From NCBI GenBank assembly GCA_021785115.1, contig JAJYGO010000151.1, forward strand, positions 1-14,623: DNA of 14,623 nucleotides, read 5' to 3'. The position numbers and the translations under genes were made by a program. Position 1 is the stretch's first letter; each line of letters opens with the position of its first letter. Of the stretch, positions 1-10,555 are shown piece after piece. The DNA is from Chloroflexota bacterium (GTDB taxonomy: Bacteria > Chloroflexota > Limnocylindria > Limnocylindrales > CSP1-4). A model generated the notes under the pieces. The model was given only the letters and a program-made list of their open reading frames with translations. It was not told the DNA's origin and searched no databases.

Positions 1-1
1 G

Positions 2-706
2 CGGGCCACGCGGGAGCTCGAGGCCGACGAGCTGGGGCGGATGCTGCGGGGACTCGGCCTGCGCGCGGCGCGCGCCGACCTGCAGGCCCGCACCACGCGC
101 GTCCTGGACCTGCGCCCGGGACGCGAGGCGCTGCTGGCCGGTCTGGAGAAGGACACCCGGAACCTGGTCCGCCGTGCCGCGCGCGAGGGCGTCGCCGCGC
201 GGGTGGTGCGGGGCGCGGACCTCGCCGCATACGGGCGGTTCGCCACGCTGCTGGCGGGCACGGGAGCCCGCGCCGGGTTCCGGGTGCGCTCCCGGGAGTC
301 GTTCGAGGCGATGGCGCGCGAGTTCGGACCGCGCGGCGACGCGTACCTGGTGCTCGCCGAGCACGGCGGCCGGGAGATCGCCGGCTGCCTCGCGCTGACC
401 GCCGGGCCGCGCGCGTTCTACCTCTACGCGGCATCGCTGCGGGAACCCGAGCTGCGCCACGCGGCCGGGCCCTACGCGGCGCTCTGGGCGGCCATCGAGG
501 CCCTGGCCGCGGACGGCCGGGAGAGCCTCGACCTGTGGGGCGTGGCGGAGCGGGGCGACCGGGTCGCCGACGCTTCCTGGGCAGGATTCAGCCTCTTCAA
601 GCGCGGGTTCGGCGGGGCCCCGCTGCGCCACCCCGGCACGTTCGACATGGTCCTGTCGCCGGCCTGGTACGCCGTCCGCGACCTGCGGGAGCGGCTGGGG
701 CGCTGA
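2..706 (+). CDS. FemAB/FemX-type peptidoglycan-bridge aminoacyltransferase, 5'-truncated
   Basis: The frame is open from base 2 with no stop, so the N-terminus lies outside the window and 235 C-terminal codons are seen; FemX-family proteins are usually about 330-400 residues. The ATG at 41 is internal, because the residues before it (RATRELEADELGR) already read like the family. Seen: a TRNLVRRAAREGV stretch typical of the Fem substrate region, a GNAT-like core (EIAGCLALTAGPRAFYLYAAS), and the family C-terminal signature LDLWGVAE followed by FSLFKRGFGG. Known for the family: transfer of an amino acid from aminoacyl-tRNA to the lipid II or peptidoglycan stem peptide at the inner face of the membrane. 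A second, divergent paralogue follows 92 bases downstream, so the two may add successive bridge residues (inference). The amino acid used cannot be read from sequence. Family is confident, substrate unknown. Confidence 0.88.
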   Translation, partial: RATRELEADELGRMLRGLGLRAARADLQARTTRVLDLRPGREALLAGLEKDTRNLVRRAAREGVAARVVRGADLAAYGRFATLLAGTGARAGFRVRSRESFEAMAREFGPRGDAYLVLAEHGGREIAGCLALTAGPRAFYLYAASLREPELRHAAGPYAALWAAIEALAADGRESLDLWGVAERGDRVADASWAGFSLFKRGFGGAPLRHPGTFDMVLSPAWYAVRDLRERLGR

Positions 707-785
707 CGCGACGCCCGGGTGCGCGAGCCGCCACGGGGACCCCGGCGGGCGCGGCGCCCCATCCCGGGCCGCGCGAGCGCGCGCG

Positions 786-791
786 TATCAT
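786..791 (+). promoter_or_regulatory. -10 element (TATCAT) of a probable leaderless promoter for the second fem gene
   Basis: TATCAT ends seven bases before the GTG at 799, in a window where most transcription-unit-initial genes show the same arrangement. No Shine-Dalgarno sequence precedes the GTG and no clear -35 is seen. A small GC dyad at 747-759 (arms of six bases around one base) lies between the preceding stop and this hexamer and may be part of a terminator, but it has no U tract. Confidence 0.6.
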
Positions 792-798
792 CGCCGCC

Positions 799-1974
799 GT
801 GCCCGCCACCAGTGCTGCCCGCGACGCCACGCCCCCGGACCCGACCGACCCGCCGGACACGGCCGAGATCGGCGCGGACGGGGGCGCGACTGCGGGCCGC
901 GTCCGCGTGATCGACGCCACCGCGTGGGAGCCGGGGCGGTGGGACGCGCTGGCCGCCCGTTCGCCGGACGGCGAGGCGTTCCAGTCCCACGCCTGGGGCG
1001 CCAGCAAGGAGCGTCTCGGATGGCGGCCCCTGCGCGTGGTCGTCGAGCTGGACGGCGAACCGCGCGCGGTCGCGTCGCTGCAGGAGCGCCGGATCGTCCC
1101 GCGGCTGCCGGGTCCGGCGGGGCGGCTCACCTACCTCTACGCCCCGCGTGGCCCCGTGCTGCTGCGGCGCGACCGCGAGTCGGCGGCAGCGGCGCTGCTC
1201 GGCCTGCGCCGGGTGGCACGGGCGCGGCGGGCCGCCGTGCTCACCGTGGATCCCGCCTGGGAGGAGCACGGCGAGCTCGCCGCGGCCTTCCCCGGGGCGG
1301 GGTACCGGCCGTCGCCGAGGGAGATCCAGGTCTCCCGCACGGCCATGCTGGTGCCGATCCGCGGGACCGCGGACGAGCAGCATGCCCTGCTCGGCGACAG
1401 CACGGCCCGGAACGTCAACAAGGCGCGGCGGGCCGGCGTCACCGCCGAGCGGGTCGACCTGGCCGACGCTGCCGGCCGCGAGGAGGCGCTGGCGGAGTTC
1501 TGGGCGATGTTCGTGGCGACCGGGCGGCGCGAGGGCTTCATCGTGCGGGACCGCGACTACCAGCTCGCCCAGTGGCGTGCCCTGGGGGAGGCGTCCCTGG
1601 CCAGCCTCTGGTTCGCCCGCGCCGGCGGCCGACGCCAGAACGGCGTGCTCCTCCTGCACTGCGGGAACCGGCTCGTCTCGCACCTGGCCGGGTCACCCGA
1701 CGACGCCGACCTGCGGCGCACCCGGGCGAACCACCTGCTCCAGTGGGAGATCCTCCGCTGGGGGGCCGCCCACGGGTTCGCCCAGTACGACCTGGGCGGC
1801 GTCGACACGCAGGAGGCGCCCGGCCTGCCTGCCGACGAGGGGCACCCGCTCTGGAACCTCTACGAGTTCAAGCGCGGCTTCGGGACGCGCGGTGTCGTCT
1901 TCGCCCGCGCGCACGACCTCGCGATCCGGCCCCTCCTCGGTGCCGCCTGGCAGATCGCCCGCCGCGTCCGGTGA
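799..1974 (+). CDS. FemAB/FemX-type peptidoglycan-bridge aminoacyltransferase
   Basis: 391 residues. The GTG start is chosen because TATCAT ends seven bases upstream; a GTG at 907 would remove a Pro/Ala/Asp-rich, probably disordered leader of 36 residues and is the main alternative. Family features: an N-terminal segment with GEAFQSHAWGASKERLGW, the substrate-region motif ARNVNKARRAGV, and a C-terminal GNAT-like half with YDLGGVD and the hallmark YEFKRGFGT. FemX-type enzymes take aminoacyl-tRNA and extend the stem peptide of lipid II or peptidoglycan in the cytoplasm. It follows a diverged paralogue (706) and precedes rel by 44 bases. Two adjacent Fem genes usually indicate a multi-residue or mixed bridge, or duplication with divergence. 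Substrate amino acid is unknown. The closest alternative within the superfamily is a general GNAT-like aminoacyltransferase not acting on lipid II. Confidence 0.88.
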   Translation: MPATSAARDATPPDPTDPPDTAEIGADGGATAGRVRVIDATAWEPGRWDALAARSPDGEAFQSHAWGASKERLGWRPLRVVVELDGEPRAVASLQERRIVPRLPGPAGRLTYLYAPRGPVLLRRDRESAAAALLGLRRVARARRAAVLTVDPAWEEHGELAAAFPGAGYRPSPREIQVSRTAMLVPIRGTADEQHALLGDSTARNVNKARRAGVTAERVDLADAAGREEALAEFWAMFVATGRREGFIVRDRDYQLAQWRALGEASLASLWFARAGGRRQNGVLLLHCGNRLVSHLAGSPDDADLRRTRANHLLQWEILRWGAAHGFAQYDLGGVDTQEAPGLPADEGHPLWNLYEFKRGFGTRGVVFARAHDLAIRPLLGAAWQIARRVR

Positions 1975-2004
1975 GCGGGCCCGGGTCGGGTCCCGGACGG
2001 GCGG

Positions 2005-2010
2005 TATGAT
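2005..2010 (+). promoter_or_regulatory. -10 element (TATGAT) of a probable leaderless promoter for rel
   Basis: TATGAT is a near-consensus -10 box and ends eight bases before the rel ATG at 2019, leaving no room for a Shine-Dalgarno site. It is one of the very few AT-rich hexamers in this stretch. No convincing -35 is visible about 17 bases upstream. Confidence 0.68.
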
Positions 2011-2018
2011 GGGTCACC

Positions 2019-4256
<2,238 letters not shown>

Positions 4257-4269
4257 GGGCGGGCAGCCG

Positions 4270-4689
4270 TCAGGTCTCGCGTCGACCGGCCAGGAGGCGG
4301 GTCTCCACGGGGCCCCTGCCGTCGAGCTCGCGTGCGAAGGTCGCCGCTCCCGCGCGTGCCTCGACCTCGAAGACGTTGTCGCGGTACCAGTGGCCGCCGT
4401 GCCGCCAGGCAGCCCAGGAGCTCGCCGCATAGCGCACCACGTACAGCACGCCGTGCTCGCGCCACTGCCGCACGTGCGTCAGTTCGTGCGCAAGCTCGGC
4501 AGGGCCGAGCGGGCGCCAGCTCCAGATATCCCGCCCGATCGTGATCGCCAGCCAGTGGGGGAGTACCAGGCTGCCGGACCGGCGCAGCCAGGGCCAGACG
4601 TGGACGCGGTGGCGCGGCGGACAGCCAGGACCCGGTACCTCGCGCGGTGCCGCGGCGCGCGGTGCATCCGCCCGGCGGTCGTCGATCAT
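4270..4689 (-). CDS. small HExxH zincin-like (putative metallopeptidase) protein
   Basis: 139 residues from ATG at 4689; the frame is open further upstream but no ATG, GTG or TTG start with better signals was seen. The centre reads AELAHELTHVRQW, giving an HExxH zinc-binding pair at H68 and H72 with catalytic-type E69. Acidic residues E108 and E110 in VFEVEARAGA are candidates for a third ligand, as in Glu-zincins. The pattern resembles the DUF4157/eCIS-core type of small zincin seen in many bacteria. No signal peptide is seen; a moderately hydrophobic stretch SLVLPHWLAITI (40-51) is too short for a confident membrane segment. The gene converges with rel (13 bases apart) and diverges from hisS (101 bases). 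A substrate cannot be named. The zinc site is seen directly; peptidase activity is inference. Confidence 0.75.
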   Translation of the reverse strand: MIDDRRADAPRAAAPREVPGPGCPPRHRVHVWPWLRRSGSLVLPHWLAITIGRDIWSWRPLGPAELAHELTHVRQWREHGVLYVVRYAASSWAAWRHGGHWYRDNVFEVEARAGAATFARELDGRGPVETRLLAGRRET

Positions 4690-4699
4690 CGTGACGCGA

Positions 4700-4705
4700 A
4701 GTATC
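4700..4705 (-). promoter_or_regulatory. possible -10 element (GATACT) for the zincin-like gene
   Basis: On the minus strand GATACT ends ten bases before the ATG at 4689. The match and spacing are weaker than for the other genes here, but they mirror GACAAT, also ten bases before typA. It would give a leader of only a few bases. Confidence 0.35.
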
Positions 4706-4712
4706 CGTCGTT

Positions 4713-4748
4713 CGGAGCGCCGCGTGGAGTCTGCCGCGGCATGCTCCG
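4713..4748. promoter_or_regulatory. interrupted 12-bp inverted repeat between divergent zincin and hisS promoters
   Basis: Left arm CGGAGC-GCCGCG (4713-4724) matches the reverse complement of CGCGGC (4735-4740) plus GCTCCG (4743-4748), with a ten-base centre and a two-base interruption (AT, 4741-4742). It lies upstream of both putative -10 boxes, so if transcripts are leaderless it acts as DNA rather than RNA, for example as an operator. Chance dyads are common at this G+C content. Confidence 0.3.
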
Positions 4749-4777
4749 GCGCCCGGGAGGCGTGCCGCAGGGCCCGG

Positions 4778-4783
4778 TACACT
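4778..4783 (+). promoter_or_regulatory. -10 element (TACACT) of a probable leaderless promoter for hisS
   Basis: TACACT ends seven bases before the hisS ATG at 4791, the same geometry as TATCAT before the second fem gene. There is no Shine-Dalgarno site in the seven-base gap. With this start the mRNA has no room for a T-box or other leader. Confidence 0.6.
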
Positions 4784-4790
4784 TCCCGCC

Positions 4791-6077
4791 ATGCCTCTCT
4801 TTCGTGCCCCCCGGGGCACCCGCGATCTGCTTCCCGCCCTGCATGCCCCCTGGGAGCGTGTCGAAGCGGTGGCGCGCGACCTCGCCCGGCGCTACGGCTA
4901 CCCGACGATCGAGACGCCCCTCTTCGAGCAGAGCGGCGTCTTCGAGCGCGCCATCGGCAGCGACACCGACGTCGTCGAGAAGGAGCTATTCCGGCTGCAG
5001 AGCCGCGGCGAGGAGCAGGAGAGCTGGGCGCTGCGCCCGGAGGCCACCGCCGGGATCGTGCGCGCGTACGTGCAGCACGGGATGCGGACCCTGCCGCAGC
5101 CGGTCCGGCTGTCGTTGCTCGGCCCGATGTTCCGCTACGACCGACCCCAGGCCGGCCGCTACCGGCAGTTCTGGCAGTGGGATGTCGAGGCGATCGGCGA
5201 TCCCGGCCCGGCCATCGACGCGGAGCTGATCGAGCTCGGCTACCGCTTCTACAGCGAGGCCGGGGTCGAGGGAGTCAAGGTCCACCTGAACTCGATCGGG
5301 GATCCGGCCTGCCGGCCGGCCTACCTGGAGCGCCTCGCGGAGTACTTCTCGGCCCACCGGGCCGCGCTGCCGCCGCTCGAGCGCCAGCGGCTCGAGACGA
5401 ACCCGCTGCGGCTGCTCGATTCGAAGGACCCGGAGATGGAGGTCCTGATCGCCCAGGCGCCGCGCCTTGTCGAGCACCTCTGCCCCGCATGCGCGGAGCA
5501 CTTCGCGGCGGTGCAGGCGCACCTGGCCGTGCTCGAGGTGCCGGTCCGGCTGGAGCCCACGCTCGTACGCGGCCTGGACTACTACACGCGGACGGCGTTC
5601 GAGTACTACCGCGAGGGTGCCGAGGGGCAGCAGCAGGCGCTCGGCGGAGGCGGCCGCTACGACGGCCTGGTCGAGTTGCTCGGCGGGAAGCCCACACCGG
5701 GCATCGGCTTCGCGCTGGGAATCGATCGCACGGTGCTCGCGCTGCAGGAGCAGGACCGCGACGGAGGCGCGCCGGCGGGGACGCTGGCCGTCGTCGTCGG
5801 CGCCGACCCGGACGACACGGCCGGCCGACTCCGGCTGGCCACCAGGCTGCGGGCCGCAGGGCTCGCCGTGCGCGCCGACCTGGGCCGTCGGCGCCTGGGC
5901 CGCCAGCTCGAGGGAGCGGCGCGCGAGGGCGCGCACTTCGCCGTGATCGTGGGAGACGAGATGGCCGAGGGGCACGTGCAGGTGCGCGACCTGCCGGCCG
6001 GGACGCAGCGCACCGAGCCGCTGGCCGACCTGGAGCGCTACCTGCGCCGGGCCGAAGCCAGTCATCATCACGGCTGA
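4791..6077 (+). CDS. hisS: histidine--tRNA ligase (class II)
   Basis: 428 residues, normal for bacterial HisRS. It charges tRNA-His with histidine using ATP, in the cytoplasm as a dimer. Seen in order: N-terminal [15 protein letters not shown]; motif 2 from about 111 ([24 protein letters not shown]); the histidine-binding signature VRGLDYYTR at 259-267; the glycine-rich GGGGRYDG at 285-292; motif 3 [10 protein letters not shown] at 304-313; and a C-terminal anticodon-binding domain (about 325-425). RGLDYYTR and GGGGRYDG together exclude the HisZ paralogue. The ATG is fixed by family N-terminus and by TACACT seven bases before it. asnS follows after 40 bases with its own ribosome site, so the two probably share an mRNA. 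The tail ends in three histidines, of no evident meaning. Confidence 0.97.
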   Translation: MPLFRAPRGTRDLLPALHAPWERVEAVARDLARRYGYPTIETPLFEQSGVFERAIGSDTDVVEKELFRLQSRGEEQESWALRPEATAGIVRAYVQHGMRTLPQPVRLSLLGPMFRYDRPQAGRYRQFWQWDVEAIGDPGPAIDAELIELGYRFYSEAGVEGVKVHLNSIGDPACRPAYLERLAEYFSAHRAALPPLERQRLETNPLRLLDSKDPEMEVLIAQAPRLVEHLCPACAEHFAAVQAHLAVLEVPVRLEPTLVRGLDYYTRTAFEYYREGAEGQQQALGGGGRYDGLVELLGGKPTPGIGFALGIDRTVLALQEQDRDGGAPAGTLAVVVGADPDDTAGRLRLATRLRAAGLAVRADLGRRRLGRQLEGAAREGAHFAVIVGDEMAEGHVQVRDLPAGTQRTEPLADLERYLRRAEASHHHG

Positions 6078-6106
6078 TGGCCGTGCTCCGGGCAGGTTGC
6101 CCGTCC

Positions 6107-6112
6107 GGGAGG
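6107..6112 (+). promoter_or_regulatory. Shine-Dalgarno site (GGGAGG) deciding the asnS start
   Basis: GGGAGG lies five bases before the ATG at 6118 and supports that start over the in-frame TTG at 6097, which would place the site inside the coding sequence. It contrasts with the leaderless arrangement at genes that begin a transcription unit and fits asnS being second in a hisS-asnS operon. Confidence 0.75.
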
Positions 6113-6117
6113 CAGAC

Positions 6118-7521
<1,404 letters not shown>

Positions 7522-7525
7522 CCAC

Positions 7526-7553
7526 GCCCCCGGGGGCCGCCCCGCGATCGCGG
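7526..7553. terminator. twin perfect 12-bp palindromes after asnS
   Basis: Two perfect palindromes stand five to six bases past the asnS stop: GCCCCCGGGGGC (7526-7537) and CCGCGATCGCGG (7542-7553). They fill much of the short gap before the aspS -10 box at 7580. They may terminate the hisS-asnS transcript, but they have no loop bases and no U tract, so a protein-binding role is equally possible. Confidence 0.35.
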
Positions 7554-7579
7554 CCGGGCCGGGCGCGCGCACGCTCGGC

Positions 7580-7585
7580 TACCAT
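7580..7585 (+). promoter_or_regulatory. -10 element (TACCAT) of a probable leaderless promoter for aspS
   Basis: TACCAT ends eight bases before the aspS ATG at 7594. No Shine-Dalgarno site lies in the gap (CTCGCCGT). The same hexamer precedes the minus-strand gene starting at 11853, which strengthens both calls. Confidence 0.63.
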
Positions 7586-7593
7586 CTCGCCGT

Positions 7594-9537
7594 ATGAGTG
7601 ACGCCACCCCAGTCCAGCCCAGGAACGCGTTCAGCCTCGCGACCCCGTACCGCGATGTGACGTGCGGGGAGCTGCGGGCCGGCGACGCCGGCAGGCAGCT
7701 GCGGATGGCCGGCTGGGTCCACCGACGGCGCGACCTGGGCCACCTGATCTTCATCGACCTGCGCGACCGGTACGGCATCACCCAGATCGTCGTCGATCGG
7801 GACGAAGCGCCGGAGGCGCATGCGGCCGCGAGTCGGAGCCGGCCCGAATTCGTGGTGAGCGTGGAGGGGAAGGTCACGGAGCGCCTCCCCGGCACGCACA
7901 ATCCCAGCCTCGAAACGGGCGACGTCGAGGTCCGGGCCACCCGCGTCGAGATCCTCTCCGAGGCGCAGACGCCGCCCTTCTACATCAACGAGCCGGATGC
8001 CCCGGTGGACGAGGCGGTCCGGCTCCGGTACCGCTACCTGGACATCCGCCGCGAGCCGATGCGTGACCGGCTCCTCCTGCGCTCCGCGCTGGTGCGGGCC
8101 ATCCGCGACGCCCATCACCGGGCCGGGTTCGTGGAGATCGAGACGCCCATCCTGATCAAGTCGACGCCGGAGGGCGCGCGGGACTTCATCGTCCCGAGCC
8201 GGCTCCAGCCCGGCACCGTCTACGCGCTGCCGCAGAGCCCCCAGCAGCTCAAGCAGCTGCTCATGGTGGCCGGCATGGACCGCTACTTCCAGATCGCGCG
8301 CTGCTTCCGCGACGAGGACCTGCGCGGGGACCGCCAGCCGGAGTTCACCCAGCTCGACCTGGAGATGAGCTTCGTGCAGGAGCAGACGGTGATGGACTTC
8401 GTCGAGGCGATGGCCATCGAGGTGAGCCGCACGGTCCTGCCGGAACGCCCGCTGCTGACGGTGCCGTTCCCGCGCTTCACGTACGAGGAGGCGATGGAGC
8501 GGTTCGGCTCCGACAAGCCGGACATCCGCTTCGGGATGGAGCTCGTGGACCTGGCGCCCGTGCTGCGCGCGGGCGGCGAGGGGACCGGGTTCCGCGTCTT
8601 CGATGAGGTCCTCGAGGTGGGGGGCCGGGTCAAGGGGATCGTGGCGCCCGGGATGGGCGGCGCGACCCGCCGGGAGATCGACGAGCTGACGGCGTTCGCC
8701 CGCCGGTACGGGGCGAGGGGCCTGGTGCACGTCTCGAGCGACGCGGACGGCGCGGTGCACTCGCCCGTGGCCAAGTTCCTGGGCGAGGAGCGGCTCAGCG
8801 CCATGCTGCGGGCGGCCGCGGCCGGCCCCGGCGACCTGCTGCTGGTGGTGGCGGACGACCCGGCGGTGACGGCCGACGTGCTCGGCCGGCTGCGCAGCGA
8901 GCTGGGCGAGCGGCTCGGGCTGGCGGACCCCGCCGTGCTGGCGTACTGCTGGGTGTACCGCTTCCCGATGTACCAGTGGGACGCCGACAACCACCGCTGG
9001 GACGCCACCCACAACCCGTTCTCCGGGGTGGTGCCAGAGGACGAGCCGCTGCTCGTGACCGCTTCCGGCGATCCGTACCGGCCCGCCCCCGACGACCCGG
9101 CCGGTCGCGCCCGGGCGATGCAGTACGACATCGCGCTGAACGGCTGGGAGCTGGGCGGAGGCTCGGTGCGCATCCACCGGCGGGAGCTGCTGGAGCGGAG
9201 CTTCGCCCTGCAGGGCTACTCGAAGGAGCGGATGCACGGGCTCTTCGGGGGGATGCTCGAGGCGTTCGACTTCGGCGCGCCTCCGCACGGCGGGATCGCG
9301 CTGGGGATCGACCGCTGGGCCGCCCTGCTCGCCGACCAGACCAACATCCGCGAGGTGATGGCCTTCCCCAAGACCTCGTCGGGGACCGACCTCATGCTCG
9401 ACGCGCCGTCCGCGCCGGATCCCGCGCAGTACGAGGAGCTGGGCCTGCGCTACGTCGGTCCCGCTCCTGCCGCCGGGGCGGCCGGCGCGGCAACCGGGAC
9501 CGGCCCGGGAGGCACCGCAGGGGGAGGGGCCGCATAG
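7594..9537 (+). CDS. aspS: aspartate--tRNA ligase (class IIb, bacterial type)
   Basis: 647 residues, slightly longer than the usual 580-610 because of a Gly/Ala-rich tail of about 23 residues. It charges tRNA-Asp with aspartate. OB-fold anticodon domain (about 36-125) with HRRRDLGHLIFIDLRD; class II core with RYRYLDIRR and STPEGARDFIVPSR; motif 2 region from residue 232 (FQIARCFRDEDLRGDRQPEF); the bacterial GAD insertion domain in the middle (about 310-430); and motif 3 GGIALGIDR from G566, ending in AFPK (590-593). Leu48 in RRRDLG is the residue type linked to tRNA-Asp-specific (discriminating) AspRS, where non-discriminating enzymes tend to have His. That agrees with an adjacent AsnRS gene. 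It has its own promoter and overlaps the following transporter gene. Confidence 0.97.
   Translation: MSDATPVQPRNAFSLATPYRDVTCGELRAGDAGRQLRMAGWVHRRRDLGHLIFIDLRDRYGITQIVVDRDEAPEAHAAASRSRPEFVVSVEGKVTERLPGTHNPSLETGDVEVRATRVEILSEAQTPPFYINEPDAPVDEAVRLRYRYLDIRREPMRDRLLLRSALVRAIRDAHHRAGFVEIETPILIKSTPEGARDFIVPSRLQPGTVYALPQSPQQLKQLLMVAGMDRYFQIARCFRDEDLRGDRQPEFTQLDLEMSFVQEQTVMDFVEAMAIEVSRTVLPERPLLTVPFPRFTYEEAMERFGSDKPDIRFGMELVDLAPVLRAGGEGTGFRVFDEVLEVGGRVKGIVAPGMGGATRREIDELTAFARRYGARGLVHVSSDADGAVHSPVAKFLGEERLSAMLRAAAAGPGDLLLVVADDPAVTADVLGRLRSELGERLGLADPAVLAYCWVYRFPMYQWDADNHRWDATHNPFSGVVPEDEPLLVTASGDPYRPAPDDPAGRARAMQYDIALNGWELGGGSVRIHRRELLERSFALQGYSKERMHGLFGGMLEAFDFGAPPHGGIALGIDRWAALLADQTNIREVMAFPKTSSGTDLMLDAPSAPDPAQYEELGLRYVGPAPAAGAAGAATGTGPGGTAGGGAA
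9520..9529 (+). promoter_or_regulatory. strong purine-rich Shine-Dalgarno-like run before the transporter gene
   Basis: An uninterrupted GGGGGAGGGG lies four bases before ATA at 9534 inside the end of aspS. It is well placed for a start at ATA 9534 and much too far from the CTG at 9579. Because it also encodes part of the glycine-rich AspRS tail, a coding explanation for the run cannot be excluded. Confidence 0.5.
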
Positions 9538-10499
9538 CCGCCGACCTCGCGGCCGGTCTCGCACGCGTCGCGGGTGCCCTGACGCGCCACGCGCGCCTCG
9601 CGGCGCTCGGGGGTGCGCTCTGCATCGCCTTCTCCGGGATCTTCTTCCGGTTCTCGGGGACGACGCCGGCCACCGCGACCGTGTTCCGCTGCCTCTACGC
9701 GCTGCCGTTCCTCGGGCTGATCGCGCTCGGGGAGCGCCGCCGCCTCGGACCGTTCGGCCGGCGGCCGCACGCGATCGGGGTGGTGGCCGGCGTCTTCTTC
9801 GCGCTGGACCTCCTGCTCTGGCAGCACGCGGTCCTCCAGGTGGGGGCCGGGCTCGCCACGGTCACGGCCAACCTCCAGGTCGTGGTGGTCGCGGCCGCGG
9901 CGTGGGCGCTGCTCGGCGAGCGGCCCTCGCGATCGATCCTGGTGGCGATCCCCGTGATGCTCGCCGGAGTGGGTCTCATCTCGGGGATCCTGGGCGCGCA
10001 CGCCTACGGGGCCGACCCCCGGCTGGGCGTCCTGATGGGCGCGGGCTCGGCGGTTGCCTACGGCGGTTTCCTGCTCCTGACGCGTCAGCTCAACGTGGGT
10101 GGGCCGCGGCCGGCCACCGTGCTCTTCGACGCCACCGCCACCGCGGCCGCGACGGGCGCCGTGCTCGGGACGCTCCTGGGAGAGTTCGACCCGGTGCCGT
10201 CGTGGCCCGCGCACGGCTGGCTCCTCCTGGTCGCCCTCACCTCGCAGGTGGCCGGCTACCTCCTGATCTCGTCCTCGCTCCCGCGGCTCCCAGCCGCGCT
10301 CACGTCCTCGATCCTGCTGGCACAGCCCATCGCCACCGTGATGCTGGCGGCCGTCCTGCTCGGGGAATCGCCGTCGGTCTTCCAGCTCGGCGGCGTGGCC
10401 CTGGTGATCCTCGGTCTGGCGGTGGCCACCGCGCGCCCGGCGGTGCGCCCGGTGGCGCGGGGCACGGTCCCGGAGGCCGAGGCGACGCCACTCGCCTGA
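9534..10499 (+). CDS. EamA-family (drug/metabolite transporter superfamily) membrane protein
   Basis: About 321 residues if initiated at ATA 9534, or 306 from CTG 9579; there is no ATG, GTG or TTG between the upstream AspRS coding region and the first membrane segment. Ten hydrophobic segments are readable, in two EamA repeats of five, for example LGGALCIAFSGIFFRF, AIGVVAGVFFALDLLLW, LMGAGSAVAYGGFLLL, and the last GGVALVILGLAVATA. Both repeats carry the family hallmark at the end of their fourth helix, LLGERPS and LLGESPS. EamA proteins move small metabolites or drugs across the inner membrane; the substrate here is unknown. ATA would overlap the aspS stop (ATAG), suggesting translational coupling to aspS. 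The family is secure, the start is not. Confidence 0.88.
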   Translation: MAADLAAGLARVAGALTRHARLAALGGALCIAFSGIFFRFSGTTPATATVFRCLYALPFLGLIALGERRRLGPFGRRPHAIGVVAGVFFALDLLLWQHAVLQVGAGLATVTANLQVVVVAAAAWALLGERPSRSILVAIPVMLAGVGLISGILGAHAYGADPRLGVLMGAGSAVAYGGFLLLTRQLNVGGPRPATVLFDATATAAATGAVLGTLLGEFDPVPSWPAHGWLLLVALTSQVAGYLLISSSLPRLPAALTSSILLAQPIATVMLAAVLLGESPSVFQLGGVALVILGLAVATARPAVRPVARGTVPEAEATPLA

Positions 10500-10517
10500 C
10501 CTGAGCGCGGCGGACGG

Positions 10518-10555
10518 GTCGTCGGCCGCTCTACGCGTCGTCGGCCGCTCTACGC
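10518..10555. repeat. perfect 19-bp tandem duplication at a convergent gene end
   Basis: GTCGTCGGCCGCTCTACGC occurs at 10518-10536 and again at 10537-10555, with a further seven matching bases after it. The second copy contains the stop codon of the minus-strand acetyltransferase gene (10550-10552), and the first repeats that stop signal downstream. It looks like a recent slippage duplication in the 50-base gap between convergent genes, without effect on either protein. Confidence 0.85.

Noticed and set aside
41..706. ATG at 41 as true start of the first fem gene
   Set aside because: The frame is open to the window edge and residues before it fit the family; the visible length is far below the family norm, so the gene is cut by the edge.
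4690..4790. T-box or other riboswitch leader for hisS
   Set aside because: The -10 box ends seven bases before the start codon, leaving no leader; no T-box consensus sequence is seen.
6060..6077. HisRS C-terminal histidine run as an engineered tag
   Set aside because: Only three consecutive histidines followed by Gly, in otherwise native sequence.
6097..6117. TTG 6097 as the asnS start
   Set aside because: GGGAGG sits five bases before ATG 6118, and the family length and N-terminus match the ATG.
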